A stretch of 64,000 bases of DNA, taken from positions 20,399,377 to 20,463,376 of the forward strand of contig NW_027248277.1 of the NCBI RefSeq assembly GCF_041260155.1, read 5' to 3'. Shown piece after piece: positions 45,680 through 58,431 of the stretch. Origin of the DNA: Ptychodera flava (Eukaryota; Hemichordata; Enteropneusta; Ptychoderidae). Both the position numbers and the translations under genes were made by a program. The notes below the pieces were generated by a model. The model was not told the origin of the DNA, made no database searches, and was given only the letters and a program-made list of their open reading frames with translations. Each line of letters opens with the position of its first letter. The first letter of the stretch is position 1.

Positions 45680-48600
45680 ATGCTGATTTTATAACAATCC
45701 AATGAACTCTGTTAAACCACAAGACTGACAGATAGACATTTTAACAACATTTGCTTCAATGTATAGGAATCGTATATTTAACTTGGCAGAATAACTTTAA
45801 AATTAGACGATCAGCAGCTTTCAAAATATACTTACTATTGGAGTTTTAACTGATTATTGAACATGCGCACACAAACAAAACGTGTCGGACGTCAATGTGA
45901 AATGGAATGTTACAAATGACATTGGCTCAAGTTAACATTCTCGAAAGCAATCCTGAAATTGATACACTATTATTACATGTCAGATGGCTGATTTTTCCAT
46001 CTTAAATCATATTTTTTTGCTAATTATGACCCAGCTTTCTGGGGATTCAAAAATGGAGATCGGAATTCATGGAGGTATTTGGATAACATATCTTTTGCCA
46101 TCAGCCAGGTTCTGATATAGTCGAAGTATCTATTTCTTCTGCTCCTACCTTCTGCTGAATAGGCAAAGGGGCATGTTGACAATATCAATTCTATCTGCCT
46201 TCTGTTTCGCTTTGCAGTCTTCTCAGAAAAGTGGAACAGCAAACTGTTTACCACTAGGTGGCTTTAGCCAGGATCAGTGCTGTCTTATTTGGCCATACTG
46301 CTGTTATTTTCTCTGTACTGTATGACAAAGAAAAGCGTAAGACATTAATTAACTGGTAACCATCTGCACCAGAGTATCCAAGGACTGATCGGCAAGCTAT
46401 ATTGAAAAGGAGGTTTGACCATCTTCCATTGCTTAGAGCAGCCCAAACTTGGCTTAATACTTGGCACTTTACTAATGATATCATTCTTCCGACCTAAAGA
46501 TTCAAAATGAAAGCACTATCATTGAATGTGTCTGTAATGGGCAAATGATCAACTTTGTCCAGCCTAAATGTAGGAACTAAGAGGCGGACAGTTGTATACC
46601 TTCATGTGCAGACAGTTATTAATACCGCCACTGTCTGTGATGCAGAGCCTATCAGATAGATGCTTGTATGCCATCAGCCCTCGTTTGTCATATGTTGTTG
46701 TCTTCGTCGTCATAGTCGTGGGTATCTATCAACTTTCACTTTCAAGCTTCTTCTAAAAAACAGCCGGTCCGATTGCTTTGAAATTTATCAGGCTGTTTCC
46801 TTTGATTGACCTTTTTGAGATTTATTTACAATGTGACAACATTTTGCATACTTGTATTTTTTGGACAATAATTGTCAGTTTGAGATCAAAGTCTGGTTCT
46901 CCGAAACCGACTATCTGTTTCTATGGAAACCTCAATGGAACTTCCATTGACTTACCTCAGTCAGGTTTAATTTTTCGTTGTGGAATTAGTATATTAGAAT
47001 TTTTGGTATTTTTTTTTTCTTGAACTGATTCTGAGATTGCTCTGAAATTTAATGTGGAGTCCACTATGGCTGACCTGTTTCAGCTTTTTACAAACCATGA
47101 GGAAACCTACAATACTGTATTTTGATGCAACTTTTGCTTTTTTAGCAAATAGAAAAATACAAAAACCTTCTTCTCAGAATCTCTTCGTCTAATCGCTTTC
47201 CCATGCAGGATTATTTGACTTACAAATTGATATATGGCTGATGCCACATGTGGGGCAGGATGCGCTTACTATTTTCGAAACACCTGACATCACTTCTTGG
47301 CCTTTCGGCCAAAGGTTCATATATCTTTTTTTCATGAATTTGACTTTGTTTTGTGTACCAGTGCTTTACTGTCTGTGCTGTGCTGTTTTGTGTCTGTGTT
47401 TAAAACTAGTGTATTACGAATTTTGACCTAGTGTTATGGATTACGGATGGGTATGATTGCGACTATCTTAGGGGTTACCTGACTCAGATTTGTTGACATT
47501 ATTATAAACTTGCATAGTTCTATTTAAAAGCAGATTTTTCCATCTTCGGTCAAACAACAGGTCTGTTTGGATGCTTAAGCTATGATTAAATGTAAGTTCT
47601 CGAACAAAGTTCGCCACCAACAATGTACGCTGCCAGCAGCAGAAGCTGGCAGTGACGTATGCAAATGATTTCTCTGTTTGGAATCCCCATTTGTTTGTAT
47701 TTAAATTTTGTTTATTAGTACATTCTACAAAATCGCTGGTGTTTTATCTTTAGCAATATCCTTGTGTAGCACCAAGCCTTTGCAGGGGGAAGTGAAAAGA
47801 GATAAAAATATACAGGAGAAAAAGTATTTACAAACAATGCGGAGAGCAGTGTTATATTATTGTTTAGATGGCAAAATGAAGAATGTTATCTGCTTGATAT
47901 CTACAACAAGTACCTCAAAATGCCAGTGATAGAGTGTCGGGTAAGTTACCAGTCAAAAACATCTGGTTACCTGCCATACTGCTTTCAGTTTCGATTTTGA
48001 TTTTAATCCGTAAATACTTTTGCTCTGCTTATTACCTCTTACACTATTCAATAGTAATTCTTCTTTACTTGGTATTTTGTCCTACATTCATTGTTGAATT
48101 CTCGTAATACTTGTCTGAACAGACAGAGTATATAAAGGTCAAATTCCATGTTCAGTTGCCTTTTGTCTTTCAATGTGCATAATAAGAGAATTGCAGTATT
48201 TTTGAAAAAAGCTAATAATTTATGTAGTTAATCAGACTATTTAACATAGTCACACAATGTAGGTTGTATAAATATATTCTTTATTTCCACTTGTGTTTTC
48301 CTTTAATCATGACATGTGTAATGTCGCTAATTCTTTGTACAGCCCTTGGAAAACACGAGAGCTGTTGCACATCATGATTATCTGTTTTCATAATATTATG
48401 TGAAGGGCTTCACTTCCTATACATTATATTATCCAAAGTTTATTATTCTCCTGCATATGTAAAGATTATTTTGTACACTTCGAGATTATGCAATGATACG
48501 CACAGTGAAACGCTATATAATATTTGTCTCTGTACAATGATGGTAAAATAGCCATCAACCCTTAGGGTAAACACGGCAACAGGATTGTATAAACTTAAAT

Positions 48601-51050
48601 ATGATATGATACGCAGGGCTTATTGTAATAGTGTACCAATGCTATCAGGAAGAATGCATGCGTAGAAAAAAGTAATGACTTGTATTTTTTCACATTTTTT
48701 GAATATTGAAGTTCACCACTATGTGCCTGTAACATTTCTACTCAGTGAAACCACACAGACGATCTTGTTAATCTGTATATTTTGTGTACTCGTAGATTTT
48801 TAAATACAGTTTTTATCACACAAACAGAAGTACTGTAGATTCAACATGTGTTTATACCTGTGTGTGCATGTGAGTGCAACAGCAGTGATGCACAATGAAA
48901 AGACAAAGGAGTATCTGTACATCATTTTAAGACAGTTGCATACTACTTTGAAACAATAGAAATAGATTGTAATTTTCTGGTTTATCTTGAATAGGAACAA
49001 ACTAATTAATTTGTAAAGTCCTTCAGAAATTGTTTCAATAGCCAGGAAGATCTTTGGTTACTGTAGTTTTTCACTTATGTTTAATCCTACAGATATACTT
49101 TTTGCTAAAGATGAATGGTCATCACAAAAAATATGTCAATACTGTGTACCTTGTAGTAATTCTCTCATTTTGCAAATTAGTTTGTATATTAGTCGTTGTT
49201 ATATCCCCATGAAGTATTCGCATTGTTAAGGAACTTGAGACGTGATGCCATGCAAAGTGTGATGAATGTTCCCTTCAGAAAACGCATGTAATCTCTTGTC
49301 ATCGATTTTTCATCTTTCAGGAATGTATTTGGTTAAAGTAGGTATTGACCAGATTTAATTGTTAATTAGTTTTATATCTTGGTGTAAATCGTATTTTCCA
49401 ACTGATAGTTTCCTTTGTTTGTTTGAAAATGCTGCGCCCAACACAGCGTATTTTGCTCAAAAATCACCTTTTTTGCAAATATTCATTCAATTTTAATGAA
49501 TTTGTTAACCCCAGATTAAAATATTGGTTGTATTTCGCTTGCCAAGTAATCGTAAGATGCGTGATGAAGTGTAAATTTATGCAAATGTATGCAAATCACC
49601 AAATTTCCAGTCTTCTCTTTCCTCCAAATTTCAAAATTTTCAAAGAATTTAACTCCACTCTGCCAGGGTCAAATTTCCGGACAATTTCACATTATGTTCT
49701 GTAAATGTTATATAACAAAACGAATGATTTGTTTGGCAATAAACTTTTTTATAAATTGAAAAAGAGGAATTTTAATTTTGCTAATCATGATTTTATTCGC
49801 TTTTTTGAGTGCCGGTCTTCCAGTCCTTGCCGTTCTAGAATGAGGGCAGATAATGTAAAAGAAAAGAGTCGGTTTATGTTCTACATATACTCTTCTTTCA
49901 AGTGAAATATTACATTTCAGAAAATAGCGTCAAGTTTTCGACTTAAATTACTTTTATCATTCATTACCAAAATTGCGGTTGTGGCCCGCCACTTGTTTTC
50001 GGCATCATTAATCAAGGACAGACAGGGGTGTTTTGCAACAACTGGTTGTCACTACTCACGACATGTACAAAAAAAACGTCAGAAATAAAAGCGAGGTTGA
50101 GTATTTTATCGATCTCCAGAACTGCTCTCGCACCGACGCGATCGCTGAATGCGTACGGTGCTGAAATGGACGCGACCGCCTCGTTACTAGGATACAGTCA
50201 GCTGTCTCTACCCATAAAGCATTGTATGTGGTCCCTGGATGGGCTTCCCCAGGGGCCTGCATTGGGATTGCCCGGGCCGGCTAGAGTCCTAAATTACGAC
50301 AAGAAAAATGCCAAAATCCAGCCGCTAAACTTGTTATTTTTTTAAAATCGCTGATTTGAATATTATATTGACATGTATGTCAATATCATGCTAGCAATTC
50401 TTTATCCCAGAAAGTAAGTGCAGGCACAGTTTAAGCCCAATTACGCTCGTACTGGAGGTCGTCCGTCAAGGGTCAGCTGATATTTTGTGGCAAATCATTA
50501 ATACGGGGGCGAAATTTCTTACTGTATAGGTTGCACTAGTGATGGAAAGTGGGGTCAACGCGGACAGTGTGGTTATTAACAGGATATGGGGGAGTCTACC
50601 GGCTGGATTCTGTGCTCGAACAGACAATTCCATTTTCGAACAAAAATACCGTTATTTAGTGAAATTAATAATTATTTCGGGGATTTCATCAACATAATAC
50701 TATTTTGCGGAGTCGTTTTTATAAAATATATATACAAAGTTTGACTAATACGGAAGGATGTGCCGATTCAGCAAGTAAAACCGAAACGCACTCGCCGATA
50801 GAGGGCGCCCTTGCGGGAGCCGTGCCTTAACACACTCGAGTAGTATCAGGGGTTACCTTGTCATCAAAGATAAGAAATTTTCCATTGTAAAAAACCCTGT
50901 TTGAAACATGCAGCTCCACCTTAAGAGATATTAAGCGGAATTGGGTCAGAATCGGCAGAAACTTCATCGCAGGAAATGTTGATACGATGCTATCTTTGCA
51001 CAATCCTTCAACGAAGGGTCCGCAATCTATCTACACACCTACCTTACTAT
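45680..51050. other. Intergenic region without a recognised gene
   Basis: Mostly AT-rich; short open frames on both strands (for example 46,024-46,484 on the - strand, which encode two adjoining ~75-residue frames) show no domain I recognise. At 49,980-50,300 and 50,780-50,830 the sequence becomes notably GC- and CpG-richer, which could mark a promoter or first exon, but no coding exon can be supported. Confidence 0.5.
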
Positions 51051-51055
51051 GTATG

Positions 51056-51092
51056 ATGAATGGATGGATGGATGGATAGACAGCTCTATCTG

Positions 51093-51149
<57 letters not shown>

Positions 51150-51240
51150 GTCTGTCTGTATGTCTGTCTGTCTGTTTGTCCGTCTGCATGTCTGTCTGTC
51201 TGTCTAGATCTGACTGTCTGCCTGCCTGTCTGCATTTCCA
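51056..51240. repeat. (GGAT)-(ATCT)n-(TCTG)n compound microsatellite
   Basis: A short GGAT run, then ~14 ATCT copies (51,090-51,150), then TCTG/TGCC repeats. Confidence 0.92.
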
Positions 51241-52008
51241 TCCACCTACCACTATACCGGATGACCTGCTTAACGAGCCAAATCGATCGGCTCAATATTT
51301 CTAAAATTTTCTGAACAGGTCAACAAACACTCATGCAAGAACAGACACACCATAACTAAAGCATTACGGAACTGAATAGAAAGCGAAGGCAATGCTACTC
51401 GTTGCCTATACATTTTTTAATGAAAAATAAGAGACGGATAAATTCAAGCTGTCACAGAGTGTACCATTCAAAGAAAAGTCTGGCTAGTAACTGTGCATTT
51501 GGAAAGAATGGATGAGCATGCGGATTTCTAAAAAAAACTGATTCTGCACAATTTTGTCTGCATTCAAAAGATCGAAATGACATTCTAGTTATACGGTAGA
51601 GTTTATATTTTTAGTTATTCATGCTAGAATGTCAGGCAACACTACCAACAGACCGAAACGTTCCTTGCCCATTACCAAGAATTCTTCCAAGCGTCATGCT
51701 CGATATTGTGCAGTAACGCGTCTGTTATTATTAGGCAGTCCAGCCCAATCATACATTTACGAATGAGTTACCTTAGCTGACCACAATTTATTTGCATATT
51801 AAAACGGAAAAGGTGTCATATAGGTGCTACGCTACTGACTGTAGTAAAATTGTGCCAAAAAGGCACCTGTAAGTTATTGGAGTGTCTGTGTTTTCATTCA
51901 TTGCTATCGTCTTAGTCAGTCTCGAGGAGACGCTACACCGCCCTGTCAAAACCATAGCCGCGTCAATAGCTGAGTTGATATCATTTTGTAGCGCCCGGTA
52001 ATCCAACT

Positions 52009-53103
52009 TCAGCAGAGCCATTTCATTTGTTCTTCATACACTATTTTATTCAGTCCGCAGACATCTGACTGCAATTTATGACAGAATTCCTGGTCCTCAT
52101 TTTTCTGGCACCTGACCTTTGCAGCGTTCTGTACGGATCTAAATTTTGCGAGATCAGCTTCGAAGTCGCCATCATAGTTGGCAACCCTTTTCCAGAAAGT
52201 CTTGTTAAAAATGTTGTACAAGCGTATATCTGCACGTGACACTTTTGTTATAATATCTCGCATTTGATTGGTCATCGGTGGTTGATACTCAGTGTGCACT
52301 TTGCATGGGTGATAGATAATATCCTCAAAGTTCCAACACATTGTCTTTTTGAGTAAAACAAGCGACTCGTCGAAGTACTCCAAAAGCATGACAAGGTCGA
52401 GCTCGTCGTTCAGTCTCTGTAACGCAGCAAGTGAAGATGTCTTGTTTGCATAAATATCAAGGCCAAAGCGAACGGAGAAGGAGTTTGAACCCTGTAGTAA
52501 TGATTTATCAACTTTGACATCCTCGATGATGTCACGGAGGAACAGTGCGAAAGGGTCTGGCGACATTGTCAAGTTCATATCCTTCCTATCGTAGTAAAAA
52601 CGTGATTTCAGATGTGTGTATGGCGATCGCACAATCGTGAAATACTTAGCATTTGGAATGATACGTTCAAGTGACAGGCGATCATACATGTCAATATGCA
52701 AACAAAGATAGTCATATCCTGGAAAATTGCTACAATTGTAGTATAAAATCCCGAGACGGTGGTTCTTCCTGTCCAATCTTATATAATAATCTTCTTTGTT
52801 TACTTTTTTCAACGCTGCCACAAGCTTATTCTCCATTGCGAATCGAAGCAACATCGAAGACACTGTACTTCCACCTGTCTTTTCTGGTTTTATGAAGACG
52901 AACTTCGTGACCGGTTTGCAAGATCGAGGCGATGAGCTCAAAGAACCGTGAGTAGATATGTTGTACAATTGTTCATTGCCTCTTATGCTGGTGTTAACAT
53001 GTGTTTGTCCGTAAGATAATCCGAGGTTAAGCAAAACAACGGAAAGAATAGAGTTCAATAACATTTTTAACATGTCTGGTAATATTAGCATCAAATTTAA
53101 CAT
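52009..53103 (-). CDS. Galactose-3-O-sulfotransferase-like enzyme, copy 5 (intact)
   Basis: 364 residues in one exon. The first ATG gives a longer hydrophobic leader (MLNLMLILPDMLKMLLNSIL..) than copy 2; internal Mets at 5, 11 and 14 are alternatives, and Met14 aligns with the copy 2 start. Seen: the PAPS 5' loop FIKPEKTGGSTVSS, the 3' loop TIVRSPYTHLKSRFYY, and the family block LDLVMLLEYFDESLVLLKK with CWNFEDIIYHPC. It is clearly diverged from copy 2 (for example LFLRDIIEDVKVDKSLLQGSNSFSV), with most changes conservative and no stops, which suggests it has been maintained as a working enzyme. Golgi type II location is inferred from the leader and family. Confidence 0.88.
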   Translation of the reverse strand: MLNLMLILPDMLKMLLNSILSVVLLNLGLSYGQTHVNTSIRGNEQLYNISTHGSLSSSPRSCKPVTKFVFIKPEKTGGSTVSSMLLRFAMENKLVAALKKVNKEDYYIRLDRKNHRLGILYYNCSNFPGYDYLCLHIDMYDRLSLERIIPNAKYFTIVRSPYTHLKSRFYYDRKDMNLTMSPDPFALFLRDIIEDVKVDKSLLQGSNSFSVRFGLDIYANKTSSLAALQRLNDELDLVMLLEYFDESLVLLKKTMCWNFEDIIYHPCKVHTEYQPPMTNQMRDIITKVSRADIRLYNIFNKTFWKRVANYDGDFEADLAKFRSVQNAAKVRCQKNEDQEFCHKLQSDVCGLNKIVYEEQMKWLC

Positions 53104-53669
53104 TTAGCATCATCAATGTAATATGGGAAGAAAGTGCAATCTCTTAGAAAAATTGTTGCAGGATTAACTAAAGCAGACAGATATCCGACTCCCATACTAG
53201 TCTTGTACAATGAACCTTTTAGCCTACGTCTTTTTTAAGCTTAAAGGGTAAACGCAACTTTCACTGGAATTTCTTTTCCTTGAAAGAGAACGGCTGAAAG
53301 TTTGCTTGAAGAGAGTTTGAGAACACGTTTTAATCATTCATTTTCGATTCGCTAACTACCTCAAGTATGTTCCCATGACACAAAATATATGTATTAGTAA
53401 TGATTTGGCAATTGGCATGGAGTGTTCGCCTGTATATTACCTTGGGAGGTCTCAATAGGAATTCTGACTCATCAATTTTGACACAAAAAAATAAAATCAC
53501 TTACACACTGTTTCTCCTTGAAATTCTGGTAAGGTAATTCAAATAAAAAGCTGACGTAAAACACACCATACAGACGACAAAAGTGAACATGCTGCTTCTG
53601 TTACAGCCGCACGTAACTGTAATAGAATCACAAACATTGAGCAGCAGAGAAAATCCTATGAGTTTCATT

Positions 53670-53815
53670 ACGTATGTATCTTTGTATGGATGGATGTACG
53701 GATGTTTGTATGGATGGATGTACGGATGGATGTACGGACGGATGTAGGGATGGATGGATGGATGGATGGATGGATGGATGGATGGGTGGATGCATGCTTG
53801 CATGCATGCTTGCTG
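53670..53815. repeat. (GGAT)n microsatellite upstream of sulfotransferase copy 5
   Basis: GGAT-based repeats with TGTA/TACG interruptions, ~570 bases upstream of the gene start, the same place as the (ATGT)n tracts of the other copies. Confidence 0.9.
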
Positions 53816-53959
53816 TAAAATCAAATGAAAGGCAAATAAATCATAGCCTTTCACTGTTTGAGATGACAGTTTGATTTTGGAGACAGCTGGTGTGGTGGTG
53901 GTTATCATACAATTCTTATCTCAAAGCTTGAACATTTCAACCCGAATGCCAGGCTTTAC

Positions 53960-54193
53960 GACTACAACTTGTGGAAATTGTTGGCAACCATTTTTATCTG
54001 TGTCATCTTACCGACATGAAAAATTCACCCCAATAAATCGTATATCGGTGAATTCGTTAATGTATTGTTAACTGTTGACTACAACTTCTGGAAATTGCTG
54101 GCAACCATTTTTATCTGCGTCATCTTACCGACATGAAAAATTCACCCCAATAAATCGAATATCGGTGAATTTGTTAATATATTGTTAACTGAA
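53960..54193. repeat. 117-bp tandem duplication
   Basis: Two copies (53,960-54,076 and 54,077-54,193) beginning gactacaactt.tggaaatt and ending in attgttaactg.. differ at only a few positions. Units 1-4 have a single equivalent. Confidence 0.88.
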
Positions 54194-54985
54194 AGCAATA
54201 TTTCGAACCTTTCTCCATTTTAGTATCATAAATTCTCCGATAAAATCTGGGAGAAGCAATAAGAATAATTATCGTGTCACGGTCCAGTAAAATGGAACTC
54301 TTAAATATTGTAAATGTGTTATTAAGATGGCAAACTATATCTTACCTTTCGAAGTGGCTGTTTTCATGGTAGTTACTTATAAGGGAGAGAGAGAGGTCTA
54401 TCTGCAAAGAATGTGACAATGGTAGTTCCGTAAACTCCCAAAAAACATTCAGATGTCTTCACTCATCTCATCGCGAACAGGCTCGAACTTACTTACTGTC
54501 AATAGATATCCTTATCAGCTCAAAATCTCGATAACATCTTGTAGAGATGAATGATCCAAAATAGTGTCCCTTTGAAACCTTAAAAATTATCAACTATTTA
54601 ACTTACTTGTGGTCGCTCACGAGCGGAATTTAGCTCACCTTCAGCGAACACTTTTCTGCAGATGTAACAGCTTGCGAAAAATCAAACAGACAAGCCTTTC
54701 ACGTGATGAAGGTTAAATGAACATTTGGCGTTTTCCCTTGAATACAATAATTTTAATAACGTCGTAGTGGCTATTGATTTTTCTTGTACAGACATGTGCT
54801 GAATAGATTTCTGTAGGTCGGATAAGCGGCATTGAGTGCACAATTTTTTGTAGTAGAAAGGCTTTGTGAAATTCTCAATTTACAGTTACAATAACACCAC
54901 TGCAGTTATTGACATTTGTTGCTATGTGTTTTATTGAGATATATGTTTGTCACTTTTTTGTTTTGTTAGAGGCCATCTGTGGCTA

Positions 54986-56787
54986 ATAAGCATTGGGGGT
55001 CGTAGTCATCCGAGTATTTCAGTTTTATCCGATAATTTTACATTAGTGACGTCACCGTTTCTACCTTTCTAAGGTAGAATGCGCCTATTTAAAGAACTGA
55101 TACTCGGATTTTTACTGTGTTTTTTTTTCATCTGCGTGTTGGGGCTTCTTTTCAACATTCAAGAAGTAAACTCAATTTTCACGTTCTTACTTTGCTGAAA
55201 ATAAGTAAATATTTGGCAATTTGTTTTTCTAGTACCAAATTTTGTGACCCCTCTTTTTTAAAACTTCTTTTGGGGGGGAAATGGATTTAAGTTTCTTTAT
55301 AGCAAGTATGAGTAAACATTGCGGTCTTTCAATTTCGAGGCATGGACCATCTTAAAAAGAAGTACAGGAATTTCATAATTACTATAGTTTTGGGAGAAAC
55401 CCTGGTGCAACCATTTGCACTGCAGTTTACTCCTGATGTAAGTAAATATATGAAGTCAGACTGACCAATTATCTCCCTAAAAATCATTGGTCTCATCTAG
55501 TACACGTCAGCCCTTTCAAAGATGAGTAAGTGTAAGTTACAAAATAGGTGTTGCACTTGAAAAAGTGAAGTGAATACCACAGAACACAAAAAATAATATG
55601 TATGACAATTGACTTGTACGGTATTTTGTCATTCACACACATTCACGTTCAGGATCGAAACAGAAAGGAAACTCACAAAGTAAGTAAAAATGCTACAAAG
55701 ACGCAACAGTTTGCTAAATGTTAAAAGTGTGTGCTGAAATTCACAAAAAATTAATTTCCCTGTTCACAGAAGCAATAAATCGAAATGAATCGAAACGGGC
55801 GTGCGTAAACGGGCACAAAGTCATATACATACCACGCTAACAATTGGTACGGGACATAAAGCCAGCTCCACGATGTAGGGTATAGGCTCTACCCGACAAA
55901 CGTTTTGCGAATGTATCTAAATTGTTATCTATCATCGGCACCTGGCCCTTAAACGAATTTCTCCAGTGCCGCTACTTCCAAAATATTAAGTTCTACACGT
56001 GGACCTCACTCTGGAATTGAATCGTATACCAAGACTCTCACGTCATGGGTCACTGCAATCTCCCACACAGAGATTGAAGCACAGTGGGACAGCAGCGCTG
56101 CGTGGATAATTCGAACCAACCTAGAGGGTCTCCGAGTCGTTGACCGCGCACCCCCACCAATCTCTGCTGCAGGCAAATTTAAATATTCCAAACTCTGACT
56201 TCTTTCAGTCCTGCGCGCGCCCAACTGGCTAAATAAACGTGGCGGAAATAGGAAACGGATAGGAGCAATCCAGCTAGAGATCGCACTTTCCGCACACTGG
56301 TAAAAATAATACATTAATACACTAATAAAAATAATAAATAATCTGCTAAAACTTTGGCAATCGCGTCTGCAAAGCTGACAGCCGTTGGGGCATACATTTT
56401 GAATCATCAATTTACATCCCTGTAACCTAGAGCAAGGTCTATGTTTTGCAAGTGTTCACGGAAATGAGGATTGATATTGAAACTAGTGTACTATTCATTT
56501 ATCTAATTTTTTTTGGTTCGAAGTATTATATATAAAAAAGACAGAAAATGTATATCATGGAAAACGCGCAATACCCAAAAAGTTGGTGAAACCGTCGCCT
56601 GTGGCAGAGATTAGTGTGGTTGCTGCTGAGACTCCCCACCTAGGTTATAATTTTCCACGGCGCTACAATCTCTGTACGGAGATTAAGGTCACTGCACAGT
56701 CCGCCGCGTGTGATAGCATAGCCCACGATGAGAGAATAGGCGAACAGGTCTGCGCATGCGTACAATGACGATAGCAAAGCCGTCGTC
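54986..56787. other. Region without a recognised gene
   Basis: Open frames include a 134-codon - strand one at 56,006-56,410 with no domain I recognise. No repeat structure was noticed. Confidence 0.5.
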
Positions 56788-56794
56788 ATTTAAA

Positions 56795-56977
56795 TAATAA
56801 CACACGACAGCAAGGGCAAGATCACGTTTTGTTGCCCGCCCAAGGGATGGTGCTCATGACGGTAATATTGATGATGCCCGAGCCGAAGGCGAGGGTATCA
56901 TCAATATTACCGTCATGAGCACCAGCCCGAGGGCAGGCAACAAATCGTGATCTTGCCCGTGCTAGCGTGTGTTATTA
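56795..56977 (+). repeat. Palindrome P2, 84-15-84, GAA-capped hairpin
   Basis: Two 84-base arms around CGAGCCGAAGGCGAG (56,879-56,893). The centre folds as C-G, tandem G.A/A.G, three GC pairs and a GAA triloop. In the stem CCCAAGGG (left) faces CCCGAGGG (right), consistent with an ancestral CGAG-opposite-CGAG pair and one CpG decay on the left. Confidence 0.9.
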
Positions 56978-57899
56978 ATTTTATTACACCGAACAAAAAC
57001 TTGTTTTCGAAACTTTGCTCAGAATGCAGTCAAGTGTCGATCGAGACTCTCCACAGTGAAACGTTCTATTTGTTGCTCGATCTCTGCTACCTCCATGCTC
57101 GATCGCAATGCTACATGAAGTTGAATTAACGTCTAAAAACGAAGAGAGTGTTGTTCAAGCTTTTCTCGTTTAATGTACTAAACGTCGTCGTGTACTTCAT
57201 TTCTTGTACCTTTTCAAAAGCCATTGCTTTACAAAAAATTCCAAGCAAATGTACGCGATGATGTGGTACGCGCAGAAAGGACGCGCGGTATTCCAGAACG
57301 TGGTAGCGGGCTATATCACTGCACGCGACAGGGCTATATCAGCGCACGCGACAGGGCTATATCAAATAAGCCATGTTCTATCACTTTTTGTTCTATATCA
57401 CGTGAGTGAGGTTCAGCCAATCACAGTACCTGAATAATACGTAAGATGTAATAAATTTAATTATTACACCTCACGTATTATCCAGGTATTGTGATTGGCT
57501 GAGCCTCACTCACGTGATATAGAACAAAAAGTGATAGAACATGGCTTAGGTGATATAGCCCGGTCGCGTGCAGTGATATAGCCCGCTACCACGTTCTGGA
57601 ATACCGCGCGTCCTTTCTGGGCGTACCACATCATCGCGTACATTTGCTTGGAATTTTCTGTAAAGCAATGGCTTTTGAAAAGGTACAAGAAATTAGCTGC
57701 ACCCGAAGTAGAGGACATTTAGTACATTGATGATTAAACGAGAAATGTCTTTGTTTTATAGACGTTAATTTAAGTTGACCTTCATCTTCATGTAGCATTA
57801 CGAACGAGCAACAAATAGAACGCTTCGCTGTGGAGAGTCTCGATCGACTGCATTCTAAGCAAAGTTTCGAAAACAGCAGTGTTTATTCGGTGTAATAAA

Positions 57900-57989
57900 A
57901 TTAATAACACACGCTAGCACGCTGGTGCTCAAGACGGTAATATTGATGTTGCCCGAGCCGAATCTTGCCCTTTCTGGCGTGTGTTATTA
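57900..57989 (+). repeat. Collapsed copy of P2 (P2')
   Basis: It reads taataacacacgctagcacg, ctggtgctcaagacggtaat, attgatgttgcc, then CGAGCCGAA (57,954-57,962), which joins directly to tcttgccc..tctggcgtgtgttatta. The join lies right after the GAA loop bases, so most of the second arm is deleted. The loop is in the + orientation, not the reverse complement expected for the right arm of the larger palindrome. Confidence 0.8.
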
Positions 57990-57996
57990 TTTAAAT

Positions 57997-58431
57997 GTAG
58001 CCAGCCTGTAAGCCGTCGGTGATTCTAAAAGTTCTCATATGAGTGGCGGGCCAACAAAGGTATAAACGGCCATGAAACTCGCAAATGTTACACAAAACTA
58101 TAAGATGAGCATTAATAAGGAAACATTGGTCCCACGTTGCCTCAATTCACACAAACACAAACTATTGGTACGCAAATGTGACAACTTTCGTTTAGGGAAG
58201 ATTCATTTTTACAGGGAGGGGAACTTAATCTATAAATGAAATGCAAAAAGCGACCCACCTCTAAATTGAATTTCTAAAATTTGAAACCCCAAATTCATCA
58301 ATGGTAAAATGTGACATCCCCGAATGTTTCATCTGATTTGATTCACTAAACCTTTTCACCCTAAGACCCTTGGGTGGCGTTGACATTTGGAAGTACCACG
58401 TGGCACAACTTCTGACCTCTGAAATAATTTC
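57997..58431. other. Short region without a recognised feature
   Basis: No gene, repeat or structure was recognised here. Confidence 0.5.

Larger units (their letters stand above)
51320..54985. repeat. Diverged unit copy 5 (right part) and start of the next
   Basis: Similarity begins near the unit segment tgcaagaaca.ac..cc...actagag (unit 1 ~3,870), continues through the 3' flank, the sulfotransferase and the microsatellite, and runs past the next anchor (~54,430) to about 54,985. It is clearly older than units 1-4. The NLR-like gene and its surroundings separate this piece from the left end at 30,300-30,830. Confidence 0.75.
56788..57996. mobile_element. 1.2 kb nested palindromic element
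   Basis: Outer ends ATTTAAATAATAACACACG (56,788) and its inverse (ending 57,996). Nearly the whole element is one inverted repeat about a centre at ~57,460 (gtaataaatttaattattac); arms of ~600 bases differ by substitutions and small indels. Each arm encodes the same ~45-residue open segment (SKQMYAMMWYAQKGRAVFQ) in opposite directions, unassigned. The left end holds palindrome P2, the right end a collapsed P2. No transposase or replication protein is visible. The arms also hold 23-base repeats (gggctatatca.tgcacgcgaca), 2.5 copies on the left and ~1.5 on the right. Confidence 0.85.

Noticed and set aside
49980..50345. Possible GC-rich first exon with open frames on both strands
   Set aside because: Composition differs from its neighbours, but no domain, splice site pair or start context supports a gene.
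56788..57996. Parvovirus-like integrated genome
   Set aside because: Terminal palindromes and loop flipping recall hairpin-ended linear replicons, but no replication or capsid gene exists, the interior is itself one large inverted repeat, and the same cap occurs on elements with other arms.
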